Under the pieces are notes generated by a model. The model was not told the origin of the DNA and made no database searches. It was given only the letters and a program-made list of their open reading frames with translations. DNA of 64,000 nucleotides, taken from contig OY728136.1 in NCBI GenBank assembly GCA_963277665.1, forward strand, positions 1,978,540,576 through 1,978,604,575, in the 5' to 3' direction. Every line of letters begins with the position of its first letter. Within the stretch, counting starts at the first letter, position 1. The position numbers were made by a program, and so were the translations under genes. The stretch is from Viscum album (Eukaryota > Streptophyta > Magnoliopsida > Santalales > Viscaceae). Of the stretch, positions 22,601 through 35,639 are shown one piece after another.

Positions 22601-24286
22601 AACAATAGAATTTAGACATGTTTTTATTTTATTTTAAACCCAATCATTTTGATTTATCCTTATCTAGTCTATTTATTTTTAATTATGGTAATAATATTTT
22701 AAATATTAAATGGTCATAAATATTTACCTATATAGTTCCAATAAAACATAAATTGATATTTTATGATATTTTAGACCATAAAATTATCACATTTTAATTT
22801 TCAAATAATTTAACAAAATGTTATTTTTATAAAATATCAATTGTATCATTTGACACTATTCATTTATTGGATTTTTAATAAAACCCAAACAGAAGATAAA
22901 TTCGAAAAAAAATATTTAATATACATATAATATGTCATAGTAACTTATAAAATTAGTTTAGAACCTTAATTAATTCAAATTATGTTTATTTTAATATTTT
23001 TAAAATCATTTATTTGATATTTATATTAACAAAATAACTTATCTGTCACTATTATGTCATCCTTAATGGTAATTATTCAATCTCTAAAAATTATAAATAA
23101 ATTTATATGATGTAAGTAATTATTTTATATTTCCATAGAATACCTATAGTTTTTTATATCTTCTGTTTGTCCCAATATTAAAATTAATGTACTTATATAA
23201 AATGAGAGTGTGACATTTTGTCATATTCATTGATTTTAATAATATTAATTTCATATTCATGGGAACATGGACATTAAGTGATTCCATTTATAAAATTTGA
23301 TTATAATGGTCGAATTTAGTCATCTAATAAGATTTTTATAGGCTTTAAGGTTATTTTATAATATATTTTTTACCTTTAATTACCCGATTTACCCTTAACC
23401 ATAGTAATAAAAAATGACTAAAGTTACTATTCATAAGGCCAAAAAATAAAAGCAGTCTATTAACATAATTTGAACCCATTTATTAAAAATATGAAATATA
23501 TTTTTCAAAATTTAAAATATAGAAGTTGCAAAAATTAATTTAAAATTAATTCTTTTTGTGAAATTGAGAAATTGGTTTTTCAGAAGTCAAAACCATCAAA
23601 AGATTGACATGTGTTTATATCTAATTTTAATGTGAAAATAATTTGAATGAACTAAATTATATTATATGATACAAATATAATCTAATTATACTTTTAAAAA
23701 ATTCAAATGTATAATTTAACACTATAAATTATTTCGATTAAAAAAGTTGTTTTCAATTAAAATTAAGTATTATTCACTATTTACCAAAATATGAAAGTTT
23801 TCTGAAAACAACCAAAATTTATCCAAAATAAATTTTTATGTACCTATTCAAAAGAATAATTTTATTTTCTCAAATTAAATATATAAAAGTGTTAAATATT
23901 GTATTTAAAATGGGTGCACCATCAAAAGGCGGCAAAACTGCATTCTTTTGAAAAATACTTCTTTTATACAAAATATTGAATTTGTTCTTATATTATGTAT
24001 AATAAATACATAAGATGAATGTTAAAATTATATGAAATTTATAAAATTCATAATGGTTTTAATAATATTCATAACCTCTAATTTAATGACTAGGTTATAT
24101 ATTATATTAAATAATAATATTTCATTAATATACTATTGTTCAGTAAAACTGGGCCTTGCGTATAATGCAAGACAACTCATTATTGTGTCTAGCATAATAT
24201 TTACATGGTGTTTCATAAAAACATAGAAATAAATAAAATTAAGTTTATTCAGAAATTAAAATATTTTAAATTATTGGGGTGTTACA
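19641..24286 (-). repeat. 3' LTR of C2, carrying a foreign segment
   Basis: It starts TGTAACACCCCGACC on the + strand and ends GGGGTGTTACA. It aligns with 26661-30691 except at about 21466-22484, where unrelated DNA replaces some 400 bp. A decayed hairpin motif (GAGATGGTAAG...GTACATACG) remains at about 21280-21310. Confidence 0.85.
21466..22484. mobile_element. Foreign ~1-kb segment replacing part of the C2 3' LTR
   Basis: Between ATTACACCACGG and GAGGGGCACCTTT the two C2 LTRs stop matching: here there is about 1.02 kb with higher GC and G/T-rich tracts, against about 400 bp in the other LTR (about 28487-28888). It ends GGGGTTTTCTTTGAATAAAATTTTTT, like the 3' untranslated end of a plant LINE or another polyadenylated transcript. 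No RT motif is visible, and no target-site duplication could be found because flanking LTR sequence was lost too. A 5'-truncated LINE or a captured gene end are both possible. Confidence 0.45.
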
Positions 24287-24305
24287 TTCTCCCCTTCTTC
24301 AATAA
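24287..24305 (-). other. Polypurine tract of C2
   Basis: The minus strand reads GAAGAAGGGGAGAATG directly before the LTR start TGTAACACCCC. Confidence 0.6.
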
Positions 24306-24880
24306 ATTGCGTCCTCATAATTTAAACTCGGGATAAAAATCTAGGGGTTTGACATTTCAAAACAACTTTGTTAAAATCCCATATCGAAAAAAAGATTAAT
24401 GAGACCCCAAATTTAAAATAAATATAGTTAAGTATGATGTTCACCAAAAAGAACACATACAAGGGTTCCATATAGGAAAACATGGACATGAAAGAAAAAT
24501 CCAACAATCATGTTCTGATAGAGAGTGATAGAGAACATGATGAGAAGTAAGTTAACAATCACAAAGATACAAATATACGATGATCTAAGGGATCATTTTG
24601 TTCATCACAAAAAGTACAGGGATAACATTTTTGGTTTCAATATTCTTTCACTATAGTTGAAGAATTAATTTACTTCATAGTCTAAGAACACAAGGAATAA
24701 TACTTACATGACATGTGGAGTTTCATCCTTTCACTAATTGCTAACACGAACTCATCTTTCTCTTTAAAAGATAATAAAAATAAAAAATATTATATTTAAC
24801 TTAATATTATAAGGTTCCAAAAAATAAATTATACCATTTAAATAAATAAATATATGTTATACTGACTGGTGAATTATCAT

Positions 24881-24988
24881 AGGCCAGTGGTAGGTGATAA
24901 AGCCTTGTCATGCTTCAGTTGTGAGTTCGATTCTCTCAGCCTTGTCTGAAATGACGGATTGTTGCCCGACCGGCGGGTTTTCCTTTTA
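24881..24988 (+). mobile_element. tRNA-derived SINE-like insert in C2
   Basis: The copy is diverged from the one at 10105-10223, with AGGCCAGTGGTAGG (A-box-like) and GAGTTCGATTC (B-box-like), and it ends TCCTTTTATTAAAAA. It sits about 590 bp inside the 3' LTR, against about 680 bp in C1. Confidence 0.55.
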
Positions 24989-25639
24989 TTAAAAATTTAT
25001 TAATATAAAATTGTAGAAATAATATTAAGGAATGTTTCAACCTTAAATAGTACTATCCAATGTCCAATTTAATTCATTCAAACCTTTAGGGTTATTCGAA
25101 ATACTTTTTTCCAAACTCCCAGTCCAAAAAATATATAAGACATGCCACACAACATAAAGAAGATTTTTTTATCACATAACAAGTATGTAAATACCTTCAT
25201 AATTTATTCTATTAAAACATGGTAATGACCTAAATTTCCACAAAACCTTATTGAATATGTCTGTGCTTCTTAATTTCTTATATAAAACATAGAATATTGG
25301 ATATACTCCTTAAAACCAAAAATGTGGTAGACTCCAACAATGACGGAATAAAAAACCATTAATGAGTTCTAAGGTATTAAATAATATCTAATATACTTTA
25401 TCCTAATCATTCATCTCTTTATTCCAATATCACCATCTCAGTATCAGAAACATATTAAGGGTTATCTTTCCGTCGACCATATTTTTTCAAAATAGTTTAA
25501 CTTTCAACTATGTCCCTTTACTTGGTACCATATAATCTAAAATCCATAATGAAATTGTACTAAAGTAAAATACTCATATAATCTATTATTATTATAAAAA
25601 TTATATTTCTAATTAAAATAAAACAATTCTTGAATATGC

Positions 25640-26175
25640 ATATTAATCATTCCTATTCATCTGCAGTAGTATCATAACTTGATCATTATCCAATAGCATC
25701 TTATGGTGTATATTCCATTAACGATTGGGACATTGATTCACATAGTGTCTCATCTCCTCGTAGTTGCATCATAGTACATTGGAAATGTTCTCCTTACCCT
25801 TAAAATATCAAACACGGTGTCCTTTTTATTCACACATATAAAAAACACTCATTCTCTTCAAGAATTTACCAAGGTGATTCTTTCCCCAGTTATTACATGT
25901 GGAAAAATTATTATTTCCTTTATTCTCATTATCCATATTTTTCTCTACCATCCTCTTCATCTCTTTCTTACCTTTAAACAAAAAGGACTCAGATAATTAT
26001 TTACTTATCTTATTAACACATGATACTATTTTTTCATATGATGAGAATATATGGGAGACTATTTCCCTTTGAAAATTCTGCTTAAGACCATGAAATATAT
26101 GATCATTATTACTCATTGATCATGTTTATTGGTGAGGTTCACATTCCTTTTACTGGGCACCATTTCTAAACGATG
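25640..26175 (-). pseudogene. Broken gag of C2
   Basis: The plus-strand run GGGACATTGATTCACATAG at about 25728-25746 matches the Gag zinc-knuckle region of C1 at about 10818-10836. Similarity continues through the segment ending near 26110 (C1 about 11245). It then jumps to the Gag start region near 26165 (C1 about 11819), so roughly 0.5 kb of the central Gag domain is missing. Frameshifts and stops fill the rest. Confidence 0.7.
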
Positions 26176-26647
26176 ACATACACTAGGTTAGATCATATCG
26201 TAAGGTATAAAAAAACTAGAAAAACTATTAACAAAAATTTAAGATTTACATATATCTAGTCTCATAATTAGCAAAAGGGTTTATTTAGAGACATACTTAC
26301 TCATAAATCCTTCATAATGATTTGTAACGAAAATTTTAATTATCATAACTTTATCCCCTAAGAGTGTCAAACGAGGTACATAGTAAGTCCCATTTTCATG
26401 TACCAGGTTACCCCAATTCAAGCCCAAAAAACCTTGTTGGAGTTTTTACTCCTAGGTATATCTGTACCAAAACCACACCCACTTGTAGTATCCAGACATG
26501 GATGTATTTCTTAGAAGACCCAGAAAATCATAACATTATCAAAATTCATGGTTGTTCTGATATACTTATCCTAAAAGTCTATCTTAGGGTAATGTTACCA
26601 AATCCATGTTTTTATAAATCTAGTTTCCAAGATTTTTACTAAAATTT

Positions 26648-26658
26648 CTCTGATACGA
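26648..26658 (-). other. Primer-binding site of C2 (initiator Met tRNA, one change)
   Basis: The minus strand reads TCGTATCAGAG, one base from the initiator methionine TGGTATCAGAG, two bases from the 5' LTR. Confidence 0.8.
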
Positions 26659-26660
26659 AC

Positions 26661-29600
26661 TGTAACGCCCAACCCTAGTTTCTCATAGTCAGTGCATTAT
26701 TTTTTTACATTGGAATGATCACAATAGATCAAATCCTGAAGAATCGATAATTTTAATAGCCTTGGAAATACTAGATACAAAATAAGTTTTAGATAAAATC
26801 TTGAAATGAAAAACAAAATTTTATCCCCTTTGAAAGATTTCATATCCCTTAGACTATCCCTTAAGGTCAATCATAATATACTTCTTCTCATTTTGGGGAA
26901 AAATAAAACATAAGAAATGGGTGATCTCAGATGCTCAGTAGGGATACAAAATATAGTGAAAGCTATCATAAATAACCATTAGCTTTTAAGGAAAGGTATA
27001 AAGTTGTAACACAAGACTTTTAAGAAATTTTTTTAGTATAATATGGCAAAGATAAATCAACTAGTTTCATTAAAAATTTAACATTTATGTTCTACTAGTC
27101 TAATAATCACCTAAAATATCAATAACTAATCTCATAATGGGGAAATGAATAATTCCGGACATCATAATCATACCGTCAAGGTCTCATGTCAATAAAATTA
27201 AAATACCATTAAGGCCTTGTACCAAGACACTAGATTGTCTCATGAGACCTACCAATTCATTGAGGGGCTATAGTGGGCCCCTCCGGCCACTTACTAAGTC
27301 CATCACATTCCTCATATGAAAAGGGTGAACCATAACATAAACATTCGCATTAAAACTATCATACGAAATGTTAACACTTTAACCATAAACTATGAATGAT
27401 ATAAAATATAACATACAATTTCAAAAATATCTTAAAAAATTCAATACAATTTGAAAGATTTTATCATAATAAATCAATCTCAATCAAGCTAAAAATCCAA
27501 TAATTGATTTTGACATGGGTGACAAATACTCAAATAAATTTATTAAAACTCTTTGAGAGAAATAACCCTTTTTTTTTACTTTGAAACCATTTTAAAACCA
27601 CACAATAAAAAAATAAAATATATATTTTGAAAATAAACATGTAATATTGTAAAGGAATATTCCAAAATTTTAAGGCGACATAACGGAGGACATATCCGCT
27701 CGCGTCATATAAGTTAAAAAAACAATCTTTCCTTAATTTGTCGAAAATGTCACAAACTACCTTGTTTGAAAAATGACAGGAATATTCCTTCCAAAACATT
27801 TTATAAAAATTCAAAAATGGGTATAAATGACTTTAATTTTTTTATATAAATAGTAAAAATATTTTGAAATGTATTTTTATGAAACATGGACATGGATAAT
27901 AAATATGTCCCAGTAAATACTTATGTATAAACAACCTCTGATAATAATGAGATTCTAAAATTAACCATTAACTTAGACTTTCCTTTAGTCGAGGGTAAGT
28001 TAGTCTCTTGTATAATGGTTAAAACATGTTATTAAATTATAATAGGAACATATTGATATTTATGATATCATATATGATCCTCTTATATTATTTTGGTAAT
28101 AATATTTCAGTACTACCATAGTTTTGGGTGTTAACTACTTCATTCTCTCATTCCTATTTTGTCATGTGAGTCATGTTTGTTATGTATAAGATATATTTTA
28201 TTCATATACATAATTACATTAAGTTCATAATTATTATTTCTACTCATCATATAAATATTATAATCATTCTTTAATGGTTAACGTGGAGAATGAATCTCAC
28301 CGCATTTTGGGGATGGTATGTCATACGTACACACAAGTAACAATATCATTCCCTTGATGGTTAAATGGTATAGAATTGGATGGTATATTAATTATAAAGA
28401 ATAATTATCATGTTATATTCATTATTTATATCCATTATAATTATCATTATACCCATCGAAATAAATTAGTGTTGAATAACAAATTACACCATGACATGGA
28501 TATTATAAGTCGTACGTACACACACATGGTAATATTGTTATTCGTATGATGGATAAAATGACGAATATGGTTGTCTAATGATTATAATAACATATCAGTA
28601 TATGGATTGTACTTATTTTTTCTATTTTTATATAGAAACAACATATAAAGAGGAAGTAGAAGAAGAAAAGAACTTTGAAATAGGTGATTAAACAATTACT
28701 TCTTTTTCATGTATCTCCTTTTGGTTTGTAGAAAAGGACTCCTTGAAATAGATTTATGTACAATGTATGTCCTCTAGGATGAAGTTATAGAAGTTGGGAG
28801 GTAAAGTGGGTAGGTTTTGGTAGATAAAAAGGGATTTGAAGGTGTAAATTTTGGAGAAGGAGAAGTTCCTATTTATAAGAGAGGTGGGGGCACCTTTGGA
28901 AGTACCAAAACTATTAAATTAATATAAATTTATTTTTAAATAAAAATGGAACCAAAGTGGTTTAAATAAAATATAATATTATTATAGACCAAATTTATTC
29001 CAACTAATAAAATTTATACATTTTTTTCTTTTATTTTAAACCTCATCATTTTGATTTATCTTTATCTAATCTATTTATTTATAATTTTGGTAATAACACA
29101 TTTAATATTAAATGTCCAGAAATATTTACTTATATGGATGTAAATTGAAAATAAATGGATATTTTATGAAATTTTATACCATATAATTATCAATTTCTAA
29201 ATTTTAAATAAATTAAAAAAATGTTATTTTTATAAAATATCAACAATGTCAATTTTGATACTATTTATTTATTTGATTTTAAATAAAATCCTCATAGAAG
29301 ATAAATTTGAATATAAACTTTTAATATAATCCTAAAATTTCATTTTCACCTAGAAAATTCATGGACAAACATAATTAATTCATATTATATTTCTTTTAAT
29401 ATTTTTAAAATCATTTATTTAATATTTCTATTAATAAAATAATTTCCGTGTCACTATTGTGTCATCCTTAATAGTAATTATTTAATCTCTAAAAATTATA
29501 AATAAATTTCTATGATGTAGTAAATTATTATATATTTCCATACACTACCTATAGTCAATGTTATATCATGTTTATTCCTATATTAAAATTAATATTCTTG

Positions 29601-30691
29601 TATAAGATGAGAGTGTGACATTTTGTCACATTCATTGATTTTAATAATATTAATGTCATATCCATGAGAAAGTGGCCATTAAGTGATTCCATTGTGAAAA
29701 ATATATGATAAGGGTATAATTGAGTTATCCAATAAGATTTTGATTGGTTTTAAGGTAATTTTATAATATTATTTGTACCTTTAATTACCTAATTTACCCT
29801 TAAACATGGTAATAAAAAAATTACTAAATTCACTATTCATAATGCCCGACAATAAAAGTATCATATTAACATAATATGAATCCAATTATTCCAAATACGG
29901 AATAAATTTTTCAAAATTTAAAATAGAGAAGTTTTATTAATTAATTTAAAATTAATCCTCATTGTCAAAATGAGAAAATAAGTTTTTTAAAAGTACAATC
30001 CATCAAAAGATCGGCCTATGTTTATATATAATTTTAGTGTGAATATAATTACAATTACCTAAATTATATTAAATGATAAAAATATAATCTAAATATAATT
30101 TAAAACCATTTAAATTTATAATTTAACACTATAAATTATTTTTATTAAAAAAAAATTCTATTAAAATTTAGTATTTTTCACTATTCATCAAAATATGAAG
30201 GTTATAAAAAAAACAACAAAAAATATCCAAAATAAAATTTGATGTCCTGTTTCCAAATAATAATTATATTTTATCAAATTTAATATATAAAAGAGTCAAA
30301 TATTGGATTTAAAATGGGTTCCCCATCAAAAGGCTGCAAAACTTCATTTTTTTGAAAAATACTTCTTTTACCCAAAATATTGAATTTGTTTTTATGTTAT
30401 TTCTTAGAAACACATATGTTGAATTTTAATATTATAAAGAATATATAAAATTAAAAATTTCGTTAATAATTTTCATAACCACTAATTTAATAGATAAGTT
30501 ATATATTATATTAAATAATAATATTTTATTAATTTACTGTTGTTTGGTAAAATAGGACATTTCGTGTAATGCAGGAAAACTAATTATTTTTTTGTAGCAT
30601 AAGAATAAAATGGTGTTTCATAAAAAGAAAAAAAGCAATAAAATTATGTTTATTCAAAAATGAAAATATTTTAATGTCTTGCGGTGTTATA
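26661..30691 (-). repeat. 5' LTR of C2
   Basis: It runs from TGTAACGCCC to GCGGTGTTATA on the + strand. A TATA box lies at about 28868-28880 (minus CTTATAAATAGG), where C1 has its own. Two decayed copies of the hairpin motif remain at about 28297-28345 and 28488-28532; the latter keeps complementary ACCATG/CATGGT arms around GTCGTACGTAC, with arm bases different from C1. Confidence 0.85.
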
Positions 30692-30696
30692 TTGCA
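30692..30696. repeat. Target-site duplication TTGCA, right copy (element C2)
   Basis: It differs by one base from TTCCA at 19636-19640. Tat/Ogre gag sequence follows. Confidence 0.7.
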
Positions 30697-30899
30697 CGCA
30701 CCCAGAACCAAAGAAGGGTTCAAAATTGGGCACCACAAAATAAAATTTACCACCTCCACAGTGGAATATTTGGAAATATATCTGGAAATACACAACTACA
30801 TCTAAGTTTATGTATGTGGAAAATATTTTTCATAGTATGATAGTGAAATATGTGCTCTCTGGAAACTCAATGATGAGTTACTCAGGGGAAACATTCCCA

Positions 30900-32260
30900 C
30901 TGGGTATCGTCACCAACCAGAAACAAATATTCTCCCTCCCATGGCCGATCTTACAGTAAGAGAAGTATCTGAATATCATATTGGAACTAGATATAGGAAT
31001 CGAATCTATATAAATGAGAATTATAAAAATGACCAGGACATACCTCCCTTGCGGCGACAACCTCTCCCTCGCCTAGGTAATCCTTCAGTAATAGGAAGAA
31101 TTGAGGATCAGTGGGAGATGAAACCAAGACCACCTCATTGGCCCCCACCCGCTCCCTATAGATGGGAGGTGGGTCAAGAAACCATGACCTAGGAGCTACT
31201 TACCTCTATTGAATCCTCAGATAATTGGATGGAATTCATGAAGGGGAGATGCGAAACTATGAAGCCTAAAAAGAATCCATATCCCAAATGGGTGGATGAA
31301 ACCCCACCACCACCCAACTATGGAACCCCTCCCCTTTCTACCTTCGATGGTTCAGGTGACCCTAAACAACATCTCATACACTTCTATCCCAGTTTGGGCA
31401 GATTATGGGCCCTCGAGACCAAAAGGAGGCAAAAAAGATGAGGTGTGTTGTACAGACCCTGACATGGACAACGTTTGATTTATATAGTAGTATACCAGTG
31501 GGATATCTTGCAGGTTTGTAATACCTTTTTCGTCAGTTCCTTTACAAGTTCAGTTTGACACTAAGGAAAATGATGATCTTCAAACGGAAAAAATTCAAGC
31601 AATGAAATAATGAGAGGGTGCCTGATTTCATATCAAGATAGAAGGGTTTGACCTATTCTCTCAATATCCCCTATCATAGGAACAAATTCTAGAACTCAAT
31701 GCTAAAAAAATTAGGGATGAGTTGAAGATGGCCCTAATCCCCATGAAATATCTAGGCATGTTCCAAGAATTCACTAAAATAACACAATGTTTGGAAGAGG
31801 CCATTAAATAGACTCAATCCAAGTCCCGAAGCATGCCCACAATATAAGGGGAAAATCCAAGAAGAGTAGAAGCTACAACCATCACTCTCAATCCTACAGC
31901 GGTGCCCATCCAAGAACCTATGAAAGATCCAAACCATCAAACATCTCTTGTAGAGTGGCGAAAACCATATAATCCCCATCATCTATAAGTATAGATAAAT
32001 CAGGGTTTCTCTTGATTTGTGGAATGGATGAAAACATATACTCCTTTCGAAATGAACAAGTACTAGGATATTTCTGAGAAACCATGGATAATAACATACT
32101 CATGCTTCCGTATCCTAGGAGGCATGATGAATTCAACATCACCGACTATCCCAATTACTTCCATTCCCATAGAAGGCTAGGTCATAATATTCAAAATTGC
32201 TTCATCTTCAAGGATTTCCTTCAAGTCATGGTCGAATCTAGATAGCTGACGCTACACAAT
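30900..32260 (+). pseudogene. Gag remnant of the Tat/Ogre element
   Basis: After a proline-rich stretch with PRPPHWPPPAPYRWE (about 31130-31170) comes PPLSTFDGSGDPKQHLIHF at about 31327-31383, matching the (Y/F)DGxxDPxxHLxxF start of the Tat-lineage Gag domain. TLTWTTFDLYSSIP (about 31455-31500) fits the W..F..LP segment that follows. Near the end, HRRLGHNIQNCFIFKD (about 32169-32216) corresponds to the FHxxxGHxTEDCxxLK motif of Tat Gag. Frameshifts and stops separate these blocks. Gag would form the particle core and lies directly upstream of protease, as expected. Confidence 0.75.
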
Positions 32261-33130
32261 TCTTCAGATAAAGTGACTTGCATAACCATCATCCGACCAG
32301 AAGAAGAGGAAGGTTAGTAGAAAGTTACAACCAATAAAGCACAAAAGTGTGACAATTGGATGAATTAGAAAATGGTTTATCTAGATCATGGAGCTTTGAA
32401 ATCACAGTTTTGAAAACTCACAATAGAACCACCACCCTAGAATGATATGTCAGATGTGACTCATTAGGTTGGCTGTGACCATCAGAAGCATGATGAGACA
32501 GAGGATGAAGAGTTATATTCTACGCCAAAGTAGGCCCTAACTCATGCATATTTATTTCCTCCAACATCTACAGCATGAGCACTACCCAACAAAACAAATT
32601 CATCATCAAACAATGAATTCATCTTTGGTTCTGTCAATATATACACTTAACAAACAACTTCTATGACGATGAGTATGCCCCCAAATGTGGTTTTCTTACA
32701 TATTACTAGGAAATGGGCTAGAGATGAGTATAAATGGGACAACACAGATGTGTTCAAACTCAATATTATAGTCATAACCCCATGCAAGATATATATGTAG
32801 TCGAGACTTATGGGAAAGTAATAAAGTATACTCAGAAAAGGAAAAGAGGTTCCTTAGAGCCCTCTATTAGTCTATTGCATCCAATCATCTTATATGACCT
32901 CTTATAGGGGATTTAATCTAATCAACCTAGGAAATGGGGAAGTCCATCTTGAACATCACCACCATCAACTGATACTCCCACAACCTCTGTACAGACTTCT
33001 GGCCCATATACCTTAGATGCTCCAGCTCCTGAACCGCATGCACAGGAACAACCCCATATTGGGATGTATAGACCTCTGGAACAAAATTAAGATGTTCTAA
33101 AATAGCTAGCTATAGTCCCAAAAAATCTCT
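32261..33130 (+). other. Tat/Ogre gag-to-protease linker, no domain recognised
   Basis: This is a variable spacer between Gag and protease. I see no conserved motif; frames are short and broken by many stops. Confidence 0.4.
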
Positions 33131-33930
33131 TAATCCTCAATTCGCTTCATCATTCAAAAGAACTTAGGGAGGCACTTGTTGAAGCCCTCTGGATCCCACA
33201 AGAATTCGATATAGAAGTCTCTGCAGATGAGGTTTATCAATTAGTGACTATTCACTATTTTTTCATTATATTATTCATCAATCAAGGTTTGGAAGAGGCT
33301 ATCCAAGGGCATATTAGGCCCTTATACATTTCAAACAGACTCAGTAATGTCAATTTTCAAAGGGCGTTGATCGATAATTGATATGGGATCAATCTCATCC
33401 CAGCCGAAACTCTCCGATGTTTAGTGTATGGAGAATGGGACTTATCCCCTACAAATTTTCCATTTAGGGGTACGGTAATCATGAGAAAAGTCCCCTCAGG
33501 AAGATCAATCTTGTGGCCTAATTCATGGAACACACATCTGATACTGAGTTTATATTTATCTTGCAAGACACCACATACAATGTCCTGCTCAAAATATCGT
33601 GGATCCATTTCCACTTGGTAGTGCCAGCAATATTCAATCAATGTCTAAAGTACACAATTTTTGTAAATTTTGGCATACTAGATGGTGGCAATGCCCCCTT
33701 CGAGACTTGCAGAGCCACATATGCTGAAGAACATTTCTATAATAAGGGAGGTAATCAACCAATACAGGTTGATTATATACATGTTCTAGATCCCAATGGA
33801 TTAGGTACCACCCCTAAATATCCCCAGAGCATGATCGATAATGATTATGTGCCCCCCATAAATATAGTTGAAATAGAAAATCCAATTCCAGAGGTCCAAG
33901 CCTTTCATGTCCTCAACACCAATTAACTCC
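33131..33930 (+). pseudogene. Protease region of the Tat/Ogre element
   Basis: ALIDN at 33364-33378 keeps the catalytic-type aspartate (codon 33373-33375) of the aspartic protease, but the next position is a TGA stop, where the family has a glycine-containing D(S/G/N)G motif. INLIPAETLRCL follows, matching the NxMPxxTLxxL stretch. Downstream, NVLLKISWIHFHLVVPAIF (about 33579-33635) corresponds to the YNxLLGRPWIHxxxxVPSxL linker that in Tat elements joins protease to RT. The last 133 codons (33525-33926) are open, but the protease itself is broken. Confidence 0.75.
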
Positions 33931-34079
33931 GAAAACACTCTGAAGTAACTCAGATGGAAAGGGATGATGATGTTTCTTCACATGGAATCCCTCACCCCGA
34001 TTGCAATGGAGAGGTCCCCATGTTTCCATCCTCACATGGAGATGTCACCCTAGACTAAAAAATATAATGATCAAGAAGA

Positions 34080-35200
34080 TATCTGAAAATCTCCTCTATA
34101 ATTTGAGGAAGGTGTTTCCACCACTATAGATGATCTTAGGTATATAAAACTGGGAACATAAGTGGACCCAAGATGTACTCTGATTAGTGTCTCTATGCCC
34201 CTTTAATAGAAAGATATTTATATTGAATTTAGAAAAAAACAACTGATATGTTTTCTCCTAGAACAATATAGAAATTTCTAGACAGGATCCAGATGTGTCT
34301 ACGCACCATCTCAGACTAGCCAATGAGCATCCAGGCATCAAACAGGCATCCAAGAGAATGCACCCCTCTCATTCCACCAATGTAGAGGAAGAAGTTTACT
34401 AATAGATCAAATATATTTTTTTTCCAAGAAGTGAAATATCAAAGATGGATTTCTAACATCTTCCCCATCAATAATAAGAAAAGGTAGATTAGGGGCTGCA
34501 TTGAATTTATTGGCCTTATTCAGTATTGCTCGAAGAAGGATTTCCCATTTACGATCACAGAAATATTCATTGATAAAACAAATGGATTCCATGATCTTTC
34601 CTCCATGTACATGTACTTAGGGTATAACCTGATCAAAATGGACCCAGAGGATAAAGAATCCACCACCTTCAGAGAACCTCATGCAATCTTATGATCTCAA
34701 TTCATCCCCATTGTACTAAAGAATATCGACACCACATATCAGTTCACCATGCATCACATCATTAATCCATTCTCGGGAAAGATAGCTAAGTGTTATGTTG
34801 ATGACCTTGTTGTAAAATACTTATATTGATGTGATAACTTCTCAGATCTCTAAGAAATATTCGACGAGATGCGACAACATAGTCTAATGATAAATCTTCT
34901 AAAGTGTTCTTTCAAGGTAATGTCAGGAATGGTCCTTGGCTTTGTGGAATGCCACCATGGAATTTTGGTTGATCTAGTGAATACTAGTGCTATTCTTTCA
35001 ATGTCACCCTCTAGAAATTTGAAAGAGTTAAGGTGGCTCTAATGGAACCTCACCTATATCTAGTTATTAATAGTTAACCTAGACGAAAAATCCCTCCCCT
35101 TCACAAGGCTAATGAAGAATGGCGTCTCCTGCCAATGGGGATATGATTTCCAAAAATCCATTGAATGTCTCCAGCTATACATGGTGCACCCATCTGTTAT
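34080..35200 (+). pseudogene. Reverse transcriptase of the Tat/Ogre element
   Basis: DPDVSTHHLRL (about 34277-34310) matches the DPxxVxHxLN start of Tat RT. The middle is frameshifted, then FIPIVLKNIDTTYQFTMHHI gives the FGLKNAxATYQxxM segment, and YVDD at 34794-34805 is the intact catalytic motif, followed by LVVK. GFVECHHGILVD (34927-34965) matches GFxVSxxGIEVxP, and FTRLMKNGVSCQW (about 35100) the thumb and connection. The enzyme would copy element RNA into DNA; stops before and after YVDD inactivate it. Confidence 0.85.
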
Positions 35201-35560
35201 GATGCCTTAGGTGGAAGGGAGGCCACTCATCTTATATGTGGCCACCATTGAATACCCATTGGTGCTCTCCTAGCATAGAAAAATGATGCAAGAAGCGATA
35301 ATAGTCTCTACTACCATAGTCGAACTATGCTAGGTACCAAGAAATGATATTTTGATGTAGAAAAGAACTTCCTTGCACTCATCTTTGTAGTGAAAAAGAT
35401 GAGGCATTGCATGCATCACCATGAAGTCCACCTGGTCTCTCATATTTACTCGCTCAAGTACATCATTAGTCTCTATATATTGAATGTGATCTTGGATATA
35501 TGGGTGGTAATTTAGTATAAATATGATATTCAATTCATATATCATAATTCGGTGAAAGGG
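35201..35560 (+). pseudogene. RNase H of the Tat/Ogre element
   Basis: RPLILYVATIEYPL (about 35219-35260) and YYHSRTMLGT then EKNFLALIFVVKKMRHCMHH (about 35300-35420) match the Ty3/gypsy RNase H pattern YYxSRxLxGxE...YxxxEKxxLALxxAxxKLRxYxxxH. The acidic active-site residues cannot all be placed because of frameshifts. It follows RT directly, as usual. Confidence 0.75.
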
Positions 35561-35639
35561 AAAGCCTTAACTGATTTTATCACGACACATTTTACCCCAA
35601 AAAATACACTGTAAGACATTGAGATCCCAGATGAAGAGG

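Larger units (their letters stand above)
19641..30691 (-). mobile_element. Non-autonomous Tekay-type element C2, decayed relative of C1
   Basis: LTRs at 19641-24286 and 26661-30691 enclose a 2.37-kb internal region with the same layout as C1: primer-binding site, broken gag, SINE-like insert, polypurine tract, and no pol. The minus-strand termini read TGTAACA...GGGTGTTACA, the common Tekay pattern. The LTRs differ much more than those of C1, and gag has a large deletion, so C2 is older. The left LTR is about 615 bp longer because it contains foreign DNA. Confidence 0.87.
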
